DNA from: Elioraea sp051860475
GTDB taxonomy: Bacteria > Pseudomonadota > Alphaproteobacteria > Acetobacterales > Acetobacteraceae
Direction of reading: 5' to 3'
DNA length: 12,041 nt
NCBI RefSeq assembly: GCF_051860475.1
Contig: NZ_JBHYDW010000135.1
Coordinates: 1-12,041, forward strand
The position numbers and the translations under genes were made by a program. The notes under the pieces were generated by a model. It searched no databases. It worked only from the letters and a program-made list of their open reading frames with translations, and was not told the origin of the DNA. Shown piece after piece: positions 1-6,604 of this stretch (position 1 is the stretch's first letter; each line of letters begins with the position of its first letter).

Positions 1-217
1 ACAGGACATCCGCGCGCTGGGCGGGCAGACCATCCACAAGGTGTTCGGCCCGTCGAGCTATCGCGTCGATTCCAAGGGGGTGAGCCGGTACAACGGAACG
101 GTCGTCGGCTGGCGCGGCCCCAACGGTGCCGGACCGTGGGAGTTCCGCACCCAGACCTTCGAGCAGTTGGCCCCCGCGCCCGCGAAATACCGGCTCAAGG
201 CGCTGGTGAAGATGTAG
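1..217 (+). CDS. C-terminal end of an unrecognised protein (partial, 5' end outside window)
   Basis: An open frame enters from the left edge (first full codon at base 2) and ends at a TAG at 215-217, leaving about 71 residues. The frame has the G/C-rich third positions of the neighbouring genes, so it is probably coding. The visible peptide contains HKVFGPSSYRVD, a Trp/Gly-rich stretch (VVGWRGPNGAGPWEF), and ends in RLKALVKM. I do not recognise a family. A periplasmic ligand-binding protein of an ABC transporter is one possibility, but nothing in the fragment proves it. The gene converges on flgH with only 48 bases between the two stop codons, so it does not belong to the flagellar operon. 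No clear terminator hairpin is visible in that gap. Confidence 0.6.
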   Translation, partial: QDIRALGGQTIHKVFGPSSYRVDSKGVSRYNGTVVGWRGPNGAGPWEFRTQTFEQLAPAPAKYRLKALVKM

Positions 218-265
218 CTGCCTCCGCCGTGCGCCGGGCATCTGCTCGACCGCGTTGTATCGCCA

Positions 266-1003
266 TCAGAACGGCAGGATGATGTCAAGCAGCTGTTGGC
301 CGTAGCGCGGCTGCTGGATGTCGCTGATGATGCCGCGCCCGCCATAGGCGATGCGCGCCTCGGCCATCCGGTCGTGCCGCACCGTGTTGTCGGAGCCGAT
401 GTCCTGGGTGCGGACCACGCCGTTGATCGAGAGCTCGCGCAGCTCGTTGTTCACGCGCACCTCCTGCTTGCCGTTCAGCACCAGGTTGCCGTTCGGCAGC
501 ACCTGCGTGACCACGGCGGCGACGCGCAGCGTCACCTGCTCGGTGCGCTGGATCTGGCCCTTGCCGGTCGACCCGCCGGTCGAGGAGGCGGTGACCAGGT
601 TTGCGGGATTGATGGTGCCCGGCAGGATCCGCGTGAGGCTCGACTCCAGCCCGAGCATCTGCGGCAGGCCGAGGTTCTCGTTGTTGTTGCGGTTGCGCGT
701 CGAGCTGTTCTCGAGCTGGGCCTCGTCGCGGATGCTCACCAGGACCGTGATGATGTCGCCCACGTTCGTTGCGCGCTGATCCTTGAAGAAGGCGCGCGAG
801 CCCGGCCGCCACAGGCTGTTGGCGGTCCGCTCGGGCACCTGCGGCGTCGGCATCGGCATCGACACCGGGCGCCAGCCGGGTTGCGCGGTCGGGTTCTCGA
901 TCTGAGAGAGCTGCGGACCGCGGCCGATCTCGGAGAGACGCTGCGGCGCGTTGCACGCCGAGAGCATCACGGCAGAGGCGAGCAGGAGGAGGCGGATGGT
1001 CAT
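266..1003 (-). CDS. flgH: Flagellar L-ring protein FlgH (outer-membrane lipoprotein)
   Basis: FlgH forms the L-ring, the outer-membrane part of the bushing around the flagellar rod. The 245-residue product fits the family size. It begins with a lipoprotein signal peptide: hydrophobic residues 5-13, then the lipobox L14-S15-A16-C17, with Cys17 as the expected lipidated residue. The family signature follows: a NSLWRPGSRAFFKDQRA segment, then VGDIITVLVSI near residue 80. The C-terminal half has the conserved pattern with VLPNGNLVLNGKQEVRVN, then ING.VR..DI, and ends in the usual ISDIQQPRYGQQLLDIILPF. It is the last gene of the flgF-flgG-flgA-flgH operon. Its ATG overlaps the flgA stop as ATGA, which suggests translational coupling. 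The P-ring gene flgI is not next to it, so flgI must lie elsewhere. Confidence 0.97.
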   Translation of the reverse strand: MTIRLLLLASAVMLSACNAPQRLSEIGRGPQLSQIENPTAQPGWRPVSMPMPTPQVPERTANSLWRPGSRAFFKDQRATNVGDIITVLVSIRDEAQLENSSTRNRNNNENLGLPQMLGLESSLTRILPGTINPANLVTASSTGGSTGKGQIQRTEQVTLRVAAVVTQVLPNGNLVLNGKQEVRVNNELRELSINGVVRTQDIGSDNTVRHDRMAEARIAYGGRGIISDIQQPRYGQQLLDIILPF

Positions 1004-1992
1004 CGGATCAGCTCCGCGCGGCGGTTGGAGAAGCGTCGATCGGTGGGGCGCGAGACCGGCATGCTGCCCGGGGTGACGCGCACGCGGCCGGGACCGATCA
1101 CGGTCGCCTCGACCACGGCGCGGCTGGCGATGTTGAGCACCTGGACGATGTCGCCGCGTGCGCCGTTGTCGAGTGCGCGGCCCTGGGCAGTCACGGCGAG
1201 CCCCGGGACCTCGATCGTCATCACGACCGGGGAGTCCTTCATCACCACCAGCCGCCCGCCGAGTTCCGACAGCCCGATCGGCGTGCCGGGGGCGATCGGC
1301 CGCCGCACCACCTGTCCGGCGAGCTCGCTCGGATCGAGCACGACGTCGGCCGGCACCCGATCGGGCGACAGCTTGGCGATGCGCACGTCGCTCGGCGTGA
1401 CCGCCGTGCCGGCGGCGATCCGGCGGACGGCGACCGGCACCGCGACCAGGTCGGTCACGCGCCCGGCGAGGCGCGTGCGCAGCGGCTGCTCGTCCGGGAC
1501 GATCGCAGCCAGCGTCGCGGCAAACCGGCCCGAGGCGTGATCCCAGGCGAGGTCCTCGATCAGGAGCTGCGGCGTGCCCGCCAGCGGCACGGTGGGCGGC
1601 GTGAACGGCTGGACCTCGATCCGCGCGTCGGGGCTGCCGCCGGCCCCGGCGGCGAGCAGCGCGTCGCGCAGCACCGCCTCGACCTCCTCGCGCGCGATCG
1701 CCCGGCCGGGCCGTTCGACCACCGTCGGGCCGCCGCCGACCAGCGTCAGGCCATTGTCGCGCGCGATCGCGGCGAGCTGGCCGATCGGGACGATGTAGCG
1801 CTGGCCGGGTGCCGGCGCGGGACCCAGCACGCGCTCACCGCGCGGCCCGGCATTGTCGAACAGATCCACGAGCCGCACCTGCGGCGTGTCGATCACGACG
1901 CGCGCGCGCGCAATGGCCTCGCCCGCGGCCTCGGCCGGCACGGCGACCAGCAGGGACAGCGAAAGCAGGAACCGTCGCATCATCGACCTCAC
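1000..1992 (-). CDS. flgA: Flagellar basal-body P-ring formation chaperone FlgA
   Basis: FlgA is a periplasmic chaperone needed to assemble FlgI into the P-ring. The 330-residue product has an N-terminal signal peptide (hydrophobic FLLSLSLLVAVPAEA), consistent with export. The C-terminal third matches the FlgA/SAF-type fold: an RRIAAGTAVTPSDV segment, VVRRPIAPGTPI, then VPGLAVTAQGRALDNGARGD starting near residue 262, and VEATVIGPGRVRV. The longest frame begins with a GTG that overlaps the flgG stop as GTGA. ATG codons at 1983 and 1980 (327 or 326 residues) are good alternatives. The ATG at 1983 has a GGTGAGG Shine-Dalgarno-like sequence just upstream and gives a typical MMRR signal-peptide start. 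The protein carries about 20 extra basic residues after the usual FlgA end. The stop overlaps the flgH start by four bases. Confidence 0.94.
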   Translation of the reverse strand: MRSMMRRFLLSLSLLVAVPAEAAGEAIARARVVIDTPQVRLVDLFDNAGPRGERVLGPAPAPGQRYIVPIGQLAAIARDNGLTLVGGGPTVVERPGRAIAREEVEAVLRDALLAAGAGGSPDARIEVQPFTPPTVPLAGTPQLLIEDLAWDHASGRFAATLAAIVPDEQPLRTRLAGRVTDLVAVPVAVRRIAAGTAVTPSDVRIAKLSPDRVPADVVLDPSELAGQVVRRPIAPGTPIGLSELGGRLVVMKDSPVVMTIEVPGLAVTAQGRALDNGARGDIVQVLNIASRAVVEATVIGPGRVRVTPGSMPVSRPTDRRFSNRRAELIR

Positions 1993-2774
1993 CGCAGCCT
2001 GGTCAGGGTGGAGAGCATCTCGTCGGAGGCGGTGATCACCTTGCTGTTCATCTCGTAGGCGCGCTGCGCGGTGATCAGCGAGGTGATCTCGGAGACCACG
2101 TTCACGTTCGAGGTCTCGATGAAGCCCTGCATCAGGTTGCCGTAGCCGGGTCCGCCGGGCACGCCGATCTGCCCCTGGCCCGAGGCCGGGGTCTCGAGGA
2201 ACAGGTTGTCGCCGATCGCCTCCAGCCCGCCCTCGTTGGCGAAGATGGCGGTCGTGATCTGGCCCACGTTCGCCGGCGCGATCTGGCCGTCCAGCTTCAC
2301 CAGCACCTCGCCGTTGGCGTTGATCGTGACGTCGCGTGCGGCCTGGGGGACCAGCACGCCGGGCAGCAGCCGGAACCCGTCGGCCGTCACCACCTCCCCG
2401 TTCGGGCTCAATCCGAAGGTACCGTCGCGGGTGTAGGCGAAGTCGCCGTTGGGCAGCTCGATGCGGAAGTAGCCCGGCCCGCGGATCGCGATGTCGAACC
2501 GGTTCTCGGTCTGTTGCAGGTTGCCCTGCTCGTGGATCCTGTAGACCGCCGCGGTCTTCACGCCGAGGCCCAGCTGCACGCCGGCCGGCACGATCGTGCC
2601 GGTGTCCGAGCTGGTTGAGCCGACCCGGCGCATGTTCTGGTAGATCAGGTCCTGGAACTCGGCGCGCCGACGCTTGAAGCCGGTGGTCGACATGTTGGCG
2701 ATGTTGTTGGAGATCACCTCGACATTGGTCTGCTGCGCGAGCATTCCGGTCGCGGCGATGTGCAGGGATCTCAT
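1989..2774 (-). CDS. flgG: Flagellar distal-rod protein FlgG
   Basis: FlgG polymerises into the distal rod that crosses the periplasm and carries the hook. The 261-residue length is exactly that expected. The N-terminus (MRSLHIAATGMLAQQTNVEV, then ISNNIANMSTTGFKRRRAEF) and the C-terminus (GFIETSNVNVVSEITSLI, TAQRAYEMNSKVI, then ASDEMLSTLTRLR) are the paired helices of the rod/hook axial family. The middle has GPGYFRIELPNGDFAYTRDG, as in canonical FlgG. It follows flgF with a 23-base gap and has a strong ribosome-binding site (AAGGAGAG) six bases before the ATG. The stop overlaps the GTG start of flgA. It has no Sec signal, as expected for a substrate of the flagellar type III exporter. Confidence 0.98.
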   Translation of the reverse strand: MRSLHIAATGMLAQQTNVEVISNNIANMSTTGFKRRRAEFQDLIYQNMRRVGSTSSDTGTIVPAGVQLGLGVKTAAVYRIHEQGNLQQTENRFDIAIRGPGYFRIELPNGDFAYTRDGTFGLSPNGEVVTADGFRLLPGVLVPQAARDVTINANGEVLVKLDGQIAPANVGQITTAIFANEGGLEAIGDNLFLETPASGQGQIGVPGGPGYGNLMQGFIETSNVNVVSEITSLITAQRAYEMNSKVITASDEMLSTLTRLR

Positions 2775-2780
2775 GGTCCG

Positions 2781-2788
2781 CTCTCCTT
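2781..2788 (-). promoter_or_regulatory. Ribosome-binding site of flgG
   Basis: On the minus strand the sequence AAGGAGAG lies six bases before the flgG ATG at 2774. It is the strongest Shine-Dalgarno in the minus-strand operon. flgF, just upstream, has no comparable site, so flgG may be translated more strongly than flgF. That would fit the higher copy number of distal over proximal rod subunits (inference). Confidence 0.7.
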
Positions 2789-2797
2789 CCGATCGGG

Positions 2798-3538
2798 TCA
2801 GCCGCGGCGCCGGGTCAGGCGCTCGATCGCCTGGGTCTGCCGCTCGCCCTCGCGCTCGATGAACTGCGAGGCGAACTGGAACTCGCGCATCTGCGCCATC
2901 AGCATGGTCAGCTCCACCACCGACTGGACGTTGGAGTCCTCGACCACGCCCTGCATCACCACCGGCGCCTCGACAGGCAGCGGCTCGGCGTCGGCGGCGT
3001 AGAGATTGACCCCCTCGGCCCTGAGCGCCTGCGGGTCGTCGAAGCGGACCACGCGGATGCGGCCGATCTGGCCGTTCTCGGTGCCGACGGTGCCGTCGGT
3101 CGCGATGCTGATCTGGCCCTCATCCGGGCCGATGACGATCGGCTCGCCGCCCTCGGTGAGCACCGGAAAGCCCTCGGGGCCGACCAGTCGGCCATCGGCG
3201 TCGAGCGTCAGGCGTCCGTTGCGGCTGTAGCGCTCGCCGCGCGGGGTGTCGAACACCAGGAAGCCGTCGTCGGCGAGCGCCACGTCCAGCGGATTGCCGG
3301 TGGTCTGCAACGCGCCGGGGCGCATCTCCCGGTGCGTGCCGCGGTCCTGCACGAACTGCACCGTGCGCGCGGCCGTGGGCTGATCCACCCGGCGCTGGTT
3401 GACCAGATAGTCGCTGAACAGCATGCGCGAGGCCTTGAAGCCGGGCGTGTTCGCGTTGGCGATGTTGTGCGCCGTCATGTCGGTCTGGCGCTGCAGCGCG
3501 ACCATGCGGGAGAGGGCGACGTAGCCGGTGGTGTCCAT
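2798..3538 (-). CDS. flgF: Flagellar proximal-rod protein FlgF
   Basis: FlgF is a proximal-rod subunit of the axial family. I start it at the ATG at 3538 (246 residues) because MDTTGYVALSRMVAL matches the usual FlgF N-terminus, which continues as HNIANANTPGFKASRM. A longer in-frame start at 3736 would add 66 Arg/Ala-rich residues unlike any FlgF and would run over the sigma-54 promoter, so I reject it. The central part has DDGFLVFDTPRGERYSRNG. The C-terminus has QGVVEDSNVQSVVELTMLM followed by the helix MREFQFASQFIEREGERQTQ, both typical. It is the first gene of the minus-strand operon and stops 23 bases before flgG. No good Shine-Dalgarno precedes the ATG; the leader instead carries CACCTCCT on the mRNA strand. 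Confidence 0.95.
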   Translation of the reverse strand: MDTTGYVALSRMVALQRQTDMTAHNIANANTPGFKASRMLFSDYLVNQRRVDQPTAARTVQFVQDRGTHREMRPGALQTTGNPLDVALADDGFLVFDTPRGERYSRNGRLTLDADGRLVGPEGFPVLTEGGEPIVIGPDEGQISIATDGTVGTENGQIGRIRVVRFDDPQALRAEGVNLYAADAEPLPVEAPVVMQGVVEDSNVQSVVELTMLMAQMREFQFASQFIEREGERQTQAIERLTRRRG

Positions 3539-3575
3539 GGTGAGCGTGTCCAGGAGGTGCGTCGCATCGGCCGTC

Positions 3576-3590
3576 GCAAACGCCGTGCCA
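3576..3590 (-). promoter_or_regulatory. Sigma-54 (RpoN) -24/-12 promoter for the flgF-flgG-flgA-flgH operon
   Basis: Read on the minus strand the bases are TGGCACG-GCGT-TTGC, preceded by C. This is an exact match to the established sigma-54 consensus YTGGCACG-N4-TTGC, with the required ten bases between the GG and GC dinucleotides. With C3576 as -12, transcription should start near 3564, giving a leader of about 26 bases before the flgF ATG. Rod and ring operons in alphaproteobacteria such as Caulobacter are commonly sigma-54 dependent and need an activator of the FlbD type. I did not identify an activator site; it would be expected around 3650-3720. The match and spacing are seen directly; activity is inferred. 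Confidence 0.88.
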
Positions 3591-3731
3591 GGCCCTGGAC
3601 CGCACGTTTTCCGCGGCGTTCCGCGACGACGGCGGCTGCGGCAGCGCCCCTTCGGCAAACCCTGCCCGGCAAGCGGCGCTCGACGGGCGACGCGGCGTGC
3701 CGTGCTGCCCGGCGCGGCGATCCGCGTCCCT

Positions 3732-3748
3732 TTCAAGCTTCCTTAACC
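3732..3748 (+). promoter_or_regulatory. CtrA-type box (TTCA-N7-TTAACC) upstream of fliL
   Basis: The sequence TTCA, seven bases, TTAACC matches the alphaproteobacterial CtrA recognition sequence TTAA-N7-TTAA with one mismatch in the first half-site. It stands out as an AT-rich patch in very GC-rich DNA and lies 57 bases before the fliL ATG, between the divergent operons. In Caulobacter the fliL-fliM operon is a CtrA-controlled class II flagellar operon, which makes the position meaningful. The patch reads as TTAA-N7-TTGA on the other strand, so orientation is not fixed by sequence alone. No convincing -10 can be chosen. Confidence 0.5.
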
Positions 3749-3803
3749 GCGCCCGCTGCACACACATGCCTGCGGAGGTCAGGGCGACATCCGCCAGAGT
3801 GGA

Positions 3804-4325
3804 ATGGGAACGCAGGCCATGGCCGGCAGCGCGTCGGTAGCGGAGGACGATGCGGCGACAGCGGAACAGCCCGCGCCCACCGGGCGGCGGAAGCTGATCC
3901 TGCTGGCGGCCCCTGTCGTGGTGGCGGCCCTTGGTGGCGGTCTGTGGTTCAGCGGTGTGCTGCCAGGGCTGCTCGGCCTCGGCGGTGCCTCGGAACCGCC
4001 GGCCGAGGTGCAGATCGAGCCCGCGCTGTTCTCGATGCCCGACATCATCGTCAACCTGAATGTCGGTGCCGGGCGGCGGCCGTCCTATCTCAAGCTGGTC
4101 GCGCGCATCGAGATCGCCGACAGCCGCGACCTGCCGTCGATGGACGCTGTGGTGCCGCGGCTCCAGGATCTGTTCACCACCTATCTTCGCGAACTCCGCC
4201 CCGAGGAGCTGCGCGGCTCGGTCGGCATGCACCGGCTGCGCGAGGAGCTGACCGCGCGCGCCAAGGTGGCCGCGCATCCGGTCGCGGTCACCGACGTCCT
4301 GTTTGTCGAGATGCTGGTGCAATGA
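3804..4325 (+). CDS. fliL: Flagellar basal-body-associated protein FliL
   Basis: FliL is a single-pass inner-membrane protein whose periplasmic domain surrounds or supports the stator units and affects torque. The 173-residue product has a short cytoplasmic N-terminus with basic residues RRK at 28-30, one membrane segment at about 31-50, and a periplasmic domain. That domain has the family pattern: FSMPDIIVNLNV at 76-87, SYLKLVARIEI at 94-104, then a helix with RLQDLFTTYLREL. It ends in VTDVLFVEMLVQ. The start is uncertain: ATG 3804 (used here) has only a weak upstream AGAG, while ATG 3819 (168 residues) has GGGA at nine bases. It is the first gene of the plus-strand operon, and its stop overlaps the fliM start as ATGA. 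Confidence 0.93.
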   Translation: MGTQAMAGSASVAEDDAATAEQPAPTGRRKLILLAAPVVVAALGGGLWFSGVLPGLLGLGGASEPPAEVQIEPALFSMPDIIVNLNVGAGRRPSYLKLVARIEIADSRDLPSMDAVVPRLQDLFTTYLRELRPEELRGSVGMHRLREELTARAKVAAHPVAVTDVLFVEMLVQ

Positions 4326-5392
4326 GCGGCACGCCCGAGACCGAACTTGACGACGCGGCCCTCGCGGCCGCCTGGGGTGCCGAGGTCGAGGGCAGCGACG
4401 GCGGCGAGGATGCCGGCCCGGACGCCGCGCGCGTGCTCAATCAGGCCGAGATCGACAGCCTGCTCGGCTTCGACAGCGGCCCGTCCTCGGATGTCGAGCT
4501 CTCGGGTATCCAACGGATCATCTCCTCGGGCCTCGTCACGTACGAGCGTCTGCCGATGCTCGAGATCGTGTTCGACCGCCTGGTGCGGATCATGAGCACG
4601 TCCTTGCGCAACTTCACCTCCGACAACGTCGAGGTGTCGATCGACAACATCGTTTCGCTCCGGTTCGGCGACTACCTGAACTCGATCCCGCTGCCGGCGA
4701 TGCTCGCGGTGTTCAAGGCCGAGGAGTGGGACAACTACGGGCTGATGGTGGTCGACTCGGCGATGATCTACTCGATCGTCGACGTGCTGCTCGGCGGACG
4801 GCGCGGCACCGCGCAGATGCGCATCGAGGGCCGCCCCTACACCACGATCGAGCGCACACTGGTCGAGCGGATGATCCATGTCGTGCTGGCCGACCTGTCC
4901 CAGGCCTTCGATCCGCTCTGCCCGGTGAACTTCCGCTTCGAGCGACTCGAGACCAACCCGCGCTTCGCGGTGGTCAGCCGTCTCTCGAACGCGGCGGTGC
5001 TGACCAAGCTCCGCGTCGAGATGGAGGACCGCGGCGGCCGGCTCGAGCTGCTGCTGCCCTACGCAACGCTCGAACCCGTGCGCGAGATGCTGCTGCAGCA
5101 GTTCATGGGCGAGAAGTTCGGTCGCGACAGCATCTGGGAGACCCACCTCGCCGAGGAGCTTTGGGAGACCGACGTCGAGCTGTCCGCCGTGATCGACGAG
5201 CAGTGGACCAAGCTCTCCGACGTCATGTCGTGGCGCGAGGGCAGCCGCATCGTGCTGAACGCGACCGCCGAGACGCCCGTCAGCCTGCGCTGCGGCGGCG
5301 TGCCGCTGTTCCAGGGACGGATGGGACGCCGCAGCGGCCGGATGGCCGTGCGGATCGAGCGTGACGTGCCGCGCCGGGAAGGGGAGCCCTGA
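4322..5392 (+). CDS. fliM: Flagellar motor switch protein FliM
   Basis: FliM is the C-ring protein that binds phosphorylated CheY and sets the direction or speed of rotation. The 356-residue product has an acidic, Ala-rich N-terminal extension (1-38) and then the CheY-P docking peptide, LNQAEIDSLLGFD at 39-51. The middle domain includes IQRIISSGLVTYERLPMLE, LLGGRRGTAQM and IEGRPYTTIERTLVERM. The C-terminal SpoA/FliN-like domain includes VVSRLSNAAV... through SLRCGGVPLFQGRMGRRSGRMA. The start is fixed by the four-base overlap with fliL. The frame stays open upstream to about 3332, but that part is antisense to flgF or overlaps fliL and is not family-like. The docking motif sits about 35 residues further from the N-terminus than in enteric FliM. 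Confidence 0.97.
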   Translation: MSGTPETELDDAALAAAWGAEVEGSDGGEDAGPDAARVLNQAEIDSLLGFDSGPSSDVELSGIQRIISSGLVTYERLPMLEIVFDRLVRIMSTSLRNFTSDNVEVSIDNIVSLRFGDYLNSIPLPAMLAVFKAEEWDNYGLMVVDSAMIYSIVDVLLGGRRGTAQMRIEGRPYTTIERTLVERMIHVVLADLSQAFDPLCPVNFRFERLETNPRFAVVSRLSNAAVLTKLRVEMEDRGGRLELLLPYATLEPVREMLLQQFMGEKFGRDSIWETHLAEELWETDVELSAVIDEQWTKLSDVMSWREGSRIVLNATAETPVSLRCGGVPLFQGRMGRRSGRMAVRIERDVPRREGEP

Positions 5393-5841
5393 TGATCACG
5401 CTGCTGCAATGGGGCCTCGAGGCGCTGCTGCTGGTGCTGCTCGCCGCGACACTTCTCTACGCTGTCCGGCTCGAGCGGCGGCTCGGCGTGCTGCGTCGCG
5501 ACAACGCAGCGCTCGAGGCCCTGGTCGCCGGCTTCAACGAGGCGACCGCGCGTGCCGAGGCCGCCACCGCGCGGCTGCGCGCCGCCGCCGAGGGCGCGGG
5601 TCATCAGGTGGCCGAGCAGACCGAGGCGGCCGAGCGGCTGAAGGGCGACCTCGTGTTCCTGATCGAGCGCGGCGAGGCGCTCGCCGACCGGCTCGACGTG
5701 CGGGTGCGCGAGGCGCGCGCGCTCGCCAATGCGCCCGAGCCGCGTGGGGCCGCGCGTGCCATGCCCGAGACGGCCGATGCGCCCAAGCTGCGCAGCCAGG
5801 CCGAGCGCGACCTGATGCAGGCCCTGAGGCTCGCCCGATGA
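5392..5841 (+). CDS. DUF6468-type membrane coiled-coil protein of the flagellar operon
   Basis: The 149-residue product has one N-terminal membrane segment (about 4-24). Basic residues R26, R29, R30, R35 and R36 follow immediately, so by the positive-inside rule the C-terminal part should be cytoplasmic. Residues 27-110 are a long Ala/Glu/Arg-rich helix, likely a coiled coil, ending in ERLKGDLVFLIERGEALADR and a short tail. Size, architecture and position after fliM fit the alphaproteobacterial DUF6468 family, which I place from memory. Its biochemical role is not established. A flagellar positioning or assembly role like that reported for small bitopic proteins in Caulobacter is only a suggestion. 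It has a good ribosome-binding site (AAGGGGAG, five bases before ATG) and overlaps the fliM stop by one base and the next start by four. Confidence 0.8.
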   Translation: MITLLQWGLEALLLVLLAATLLYAVRLERRLGVLRRDNAALEALVAGFNEATARAEAATARLRAAAEGAGHQVAEQTEAAERLKGDLVFLIERGEALADRLDVRVREARALANAPEPRGAARAMPETADAPKLRSQAERDLMQALRLAR

Positions 5842-6548
5842 CCGTCAGACCCCCCCGCCGCGCCAGCGCGCGGCTGCTGCCCTTCGTGATCGTCACGCTT
5901 GCCGCATTGCTGACCGTGCGCATCGCCGCCCTGATGATCGGCATTCCGCTCGGCCCCGCGCCCGACAGCGCGGTCGGCCTGCCGATCGTTCCGGCCGCAC
6001 TGGCCGCGCGCGGCGAAGACCAGGCACGTCCGCCCCGGCCCGCGGCACGCACGGAGGCGCCACCCGCTGCCGCACCGGCCCCGCCGGCCGAGAGCGTGCC
6101 GGCGCCGCGCTTCACCCAGCCGAGTGCGGCCGAGATCACGGTGCTCGAGGATCTGCGTGCGCGCCGGCTCGCGCTCGACGAGCGGGAGCGCACCATTGCC
6201 GAGCGCGAGGCCGTCGTGGTCGCCGCCGAGCGCCGGCTCGCCGAGCGGATCGAGGAACTCCAGCAGCTTCAGCAGCGGCTCGAGACGCTGGATCAGGCGG
6301 CGCGCGAACGCGAGGACGCCGGCTGGCGCGGCCTCGTGAAGATCTACGAGACCATGCGTCCACGCGATGCCGCGCGCATCTTCAACGAACTGGAAATGCC
6401 CGTGCTGATAGAGGTGGTCGAGCGCATGCGCGAGCGCAACGCCGCGCCGATCCTCGCCGGGATGAACCCCGACAAGGCGAAGGCACTGACGGCAGAACTC
6501 GCGCAGCGCCGCGCCCGCTCGCCCGAGGACGGCGGGGCGGGCGGCTGA
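5838..6548 (+). CDS. MotE/MgtE_N-like flagellar membrane protein
   Basis: The 236-residue product starts with a basic segment (RPPRRASAR) and one membrane helix (about 12-37), predicting a periplasmic C-terminus. A Pro/Ala-rich linker (38-95) and a charged coiled coil (98-160) follow. The C-terminal helical domain (161-225) contains YETMRPRDAARIFNELEMPV, ERMRERNAAPILAGMNP and KALTAELAQ. This is the hallmark of the MgtE N-terminal/MotE family. MotE in Sinorhizobium is a periplasmic chaperone for MotC; whether this protein has that client is unknown. I start at the ATG overlapping the previous stop (ATGA); the frame is open upstream, but that part overlaps the DUF6468 gene in another phase. Seven C residues at 5850-5856 lie just inside the gene. 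It ends 56 bases before cheY. Confidence 0.85.
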   Translation: MTVRPPRRASARLLPFVIVTLAALLTVRIAALMIGIPLGPAPDSAVGLPIVPAALAARGEDQARPPRPAARTEAPPAAAPAPPAESVPAPRFTQPSAAEITVLEDLRARRLALDERERTIAEREAVVVAAERRLAERIEELQQLQQRLETLDQAAREREDAGWRGLVKIYETMRPRDAARIFNELEMPVLIEVVERMRERNAAPILAGMNPDKAKALTAELAQRRARSPEDGGAGG

Positions 6549-6604
6549 CCCAGGCAATCCGGCGGCTTACCGGTCGCCGTCAGTGAAGGAGCGTGGCTGC
6601 GTCA

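Larger units (their letters stand above)
3539..3803. promoter_or_regulatory. Divergent control region between flgF and fliL
   Basis: This 265-base stretch separates the two divergent flagellar operons. It holds the sigma-54 promoter for flgF near its left end and the CtrA-like box near its right end. A GGAGGT sequence at 3774-3779 on the plus strand looks like a ribosome-binding site, but no start codon follows at a usable distance; the fliL start candidates are 25 or 40 bases further on. Frames reading through here have Arg-rich, low-complexity translations and no recognisable domain. I treat them as noncoding. Confidence 0.75.

Noticed and set aside
3539..3736. 66-codon N-terminal extension of flgF
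   Set aside because: Arg-rich, unlike FlgF, and it would overlap the exact sigma-54 promoter; MDTTGYVALSR is the family start.
3774..3779. GGAGGT as a ribosome-binding site for an unannotated short gene
   Set aside because: No ATG, GTG or TTG lies at a workable distance downstream.
3332..4321. Upstream extension of the fliM frame
   Set aside because: The frame stays open for about 330 codons before the fliM ATG, but this part is antisense to flgF or out of phase with fliL and bears no FliM similarity.
3120..4322. Long open frame on the minus strand (400 codons) spanning flgF, the divergent region and fliL
   Set aside because: It overlaps flgF in another phase and fliL in antisense, crosses the promoter region, and has a compositionally biased translation.
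6549..6604. Small inverted repeat (CGGCG ... CGCCG) before cheY
   Set aside because: Only five pairs with a ten-base loop and no T-run; expected by chance at this base composition.
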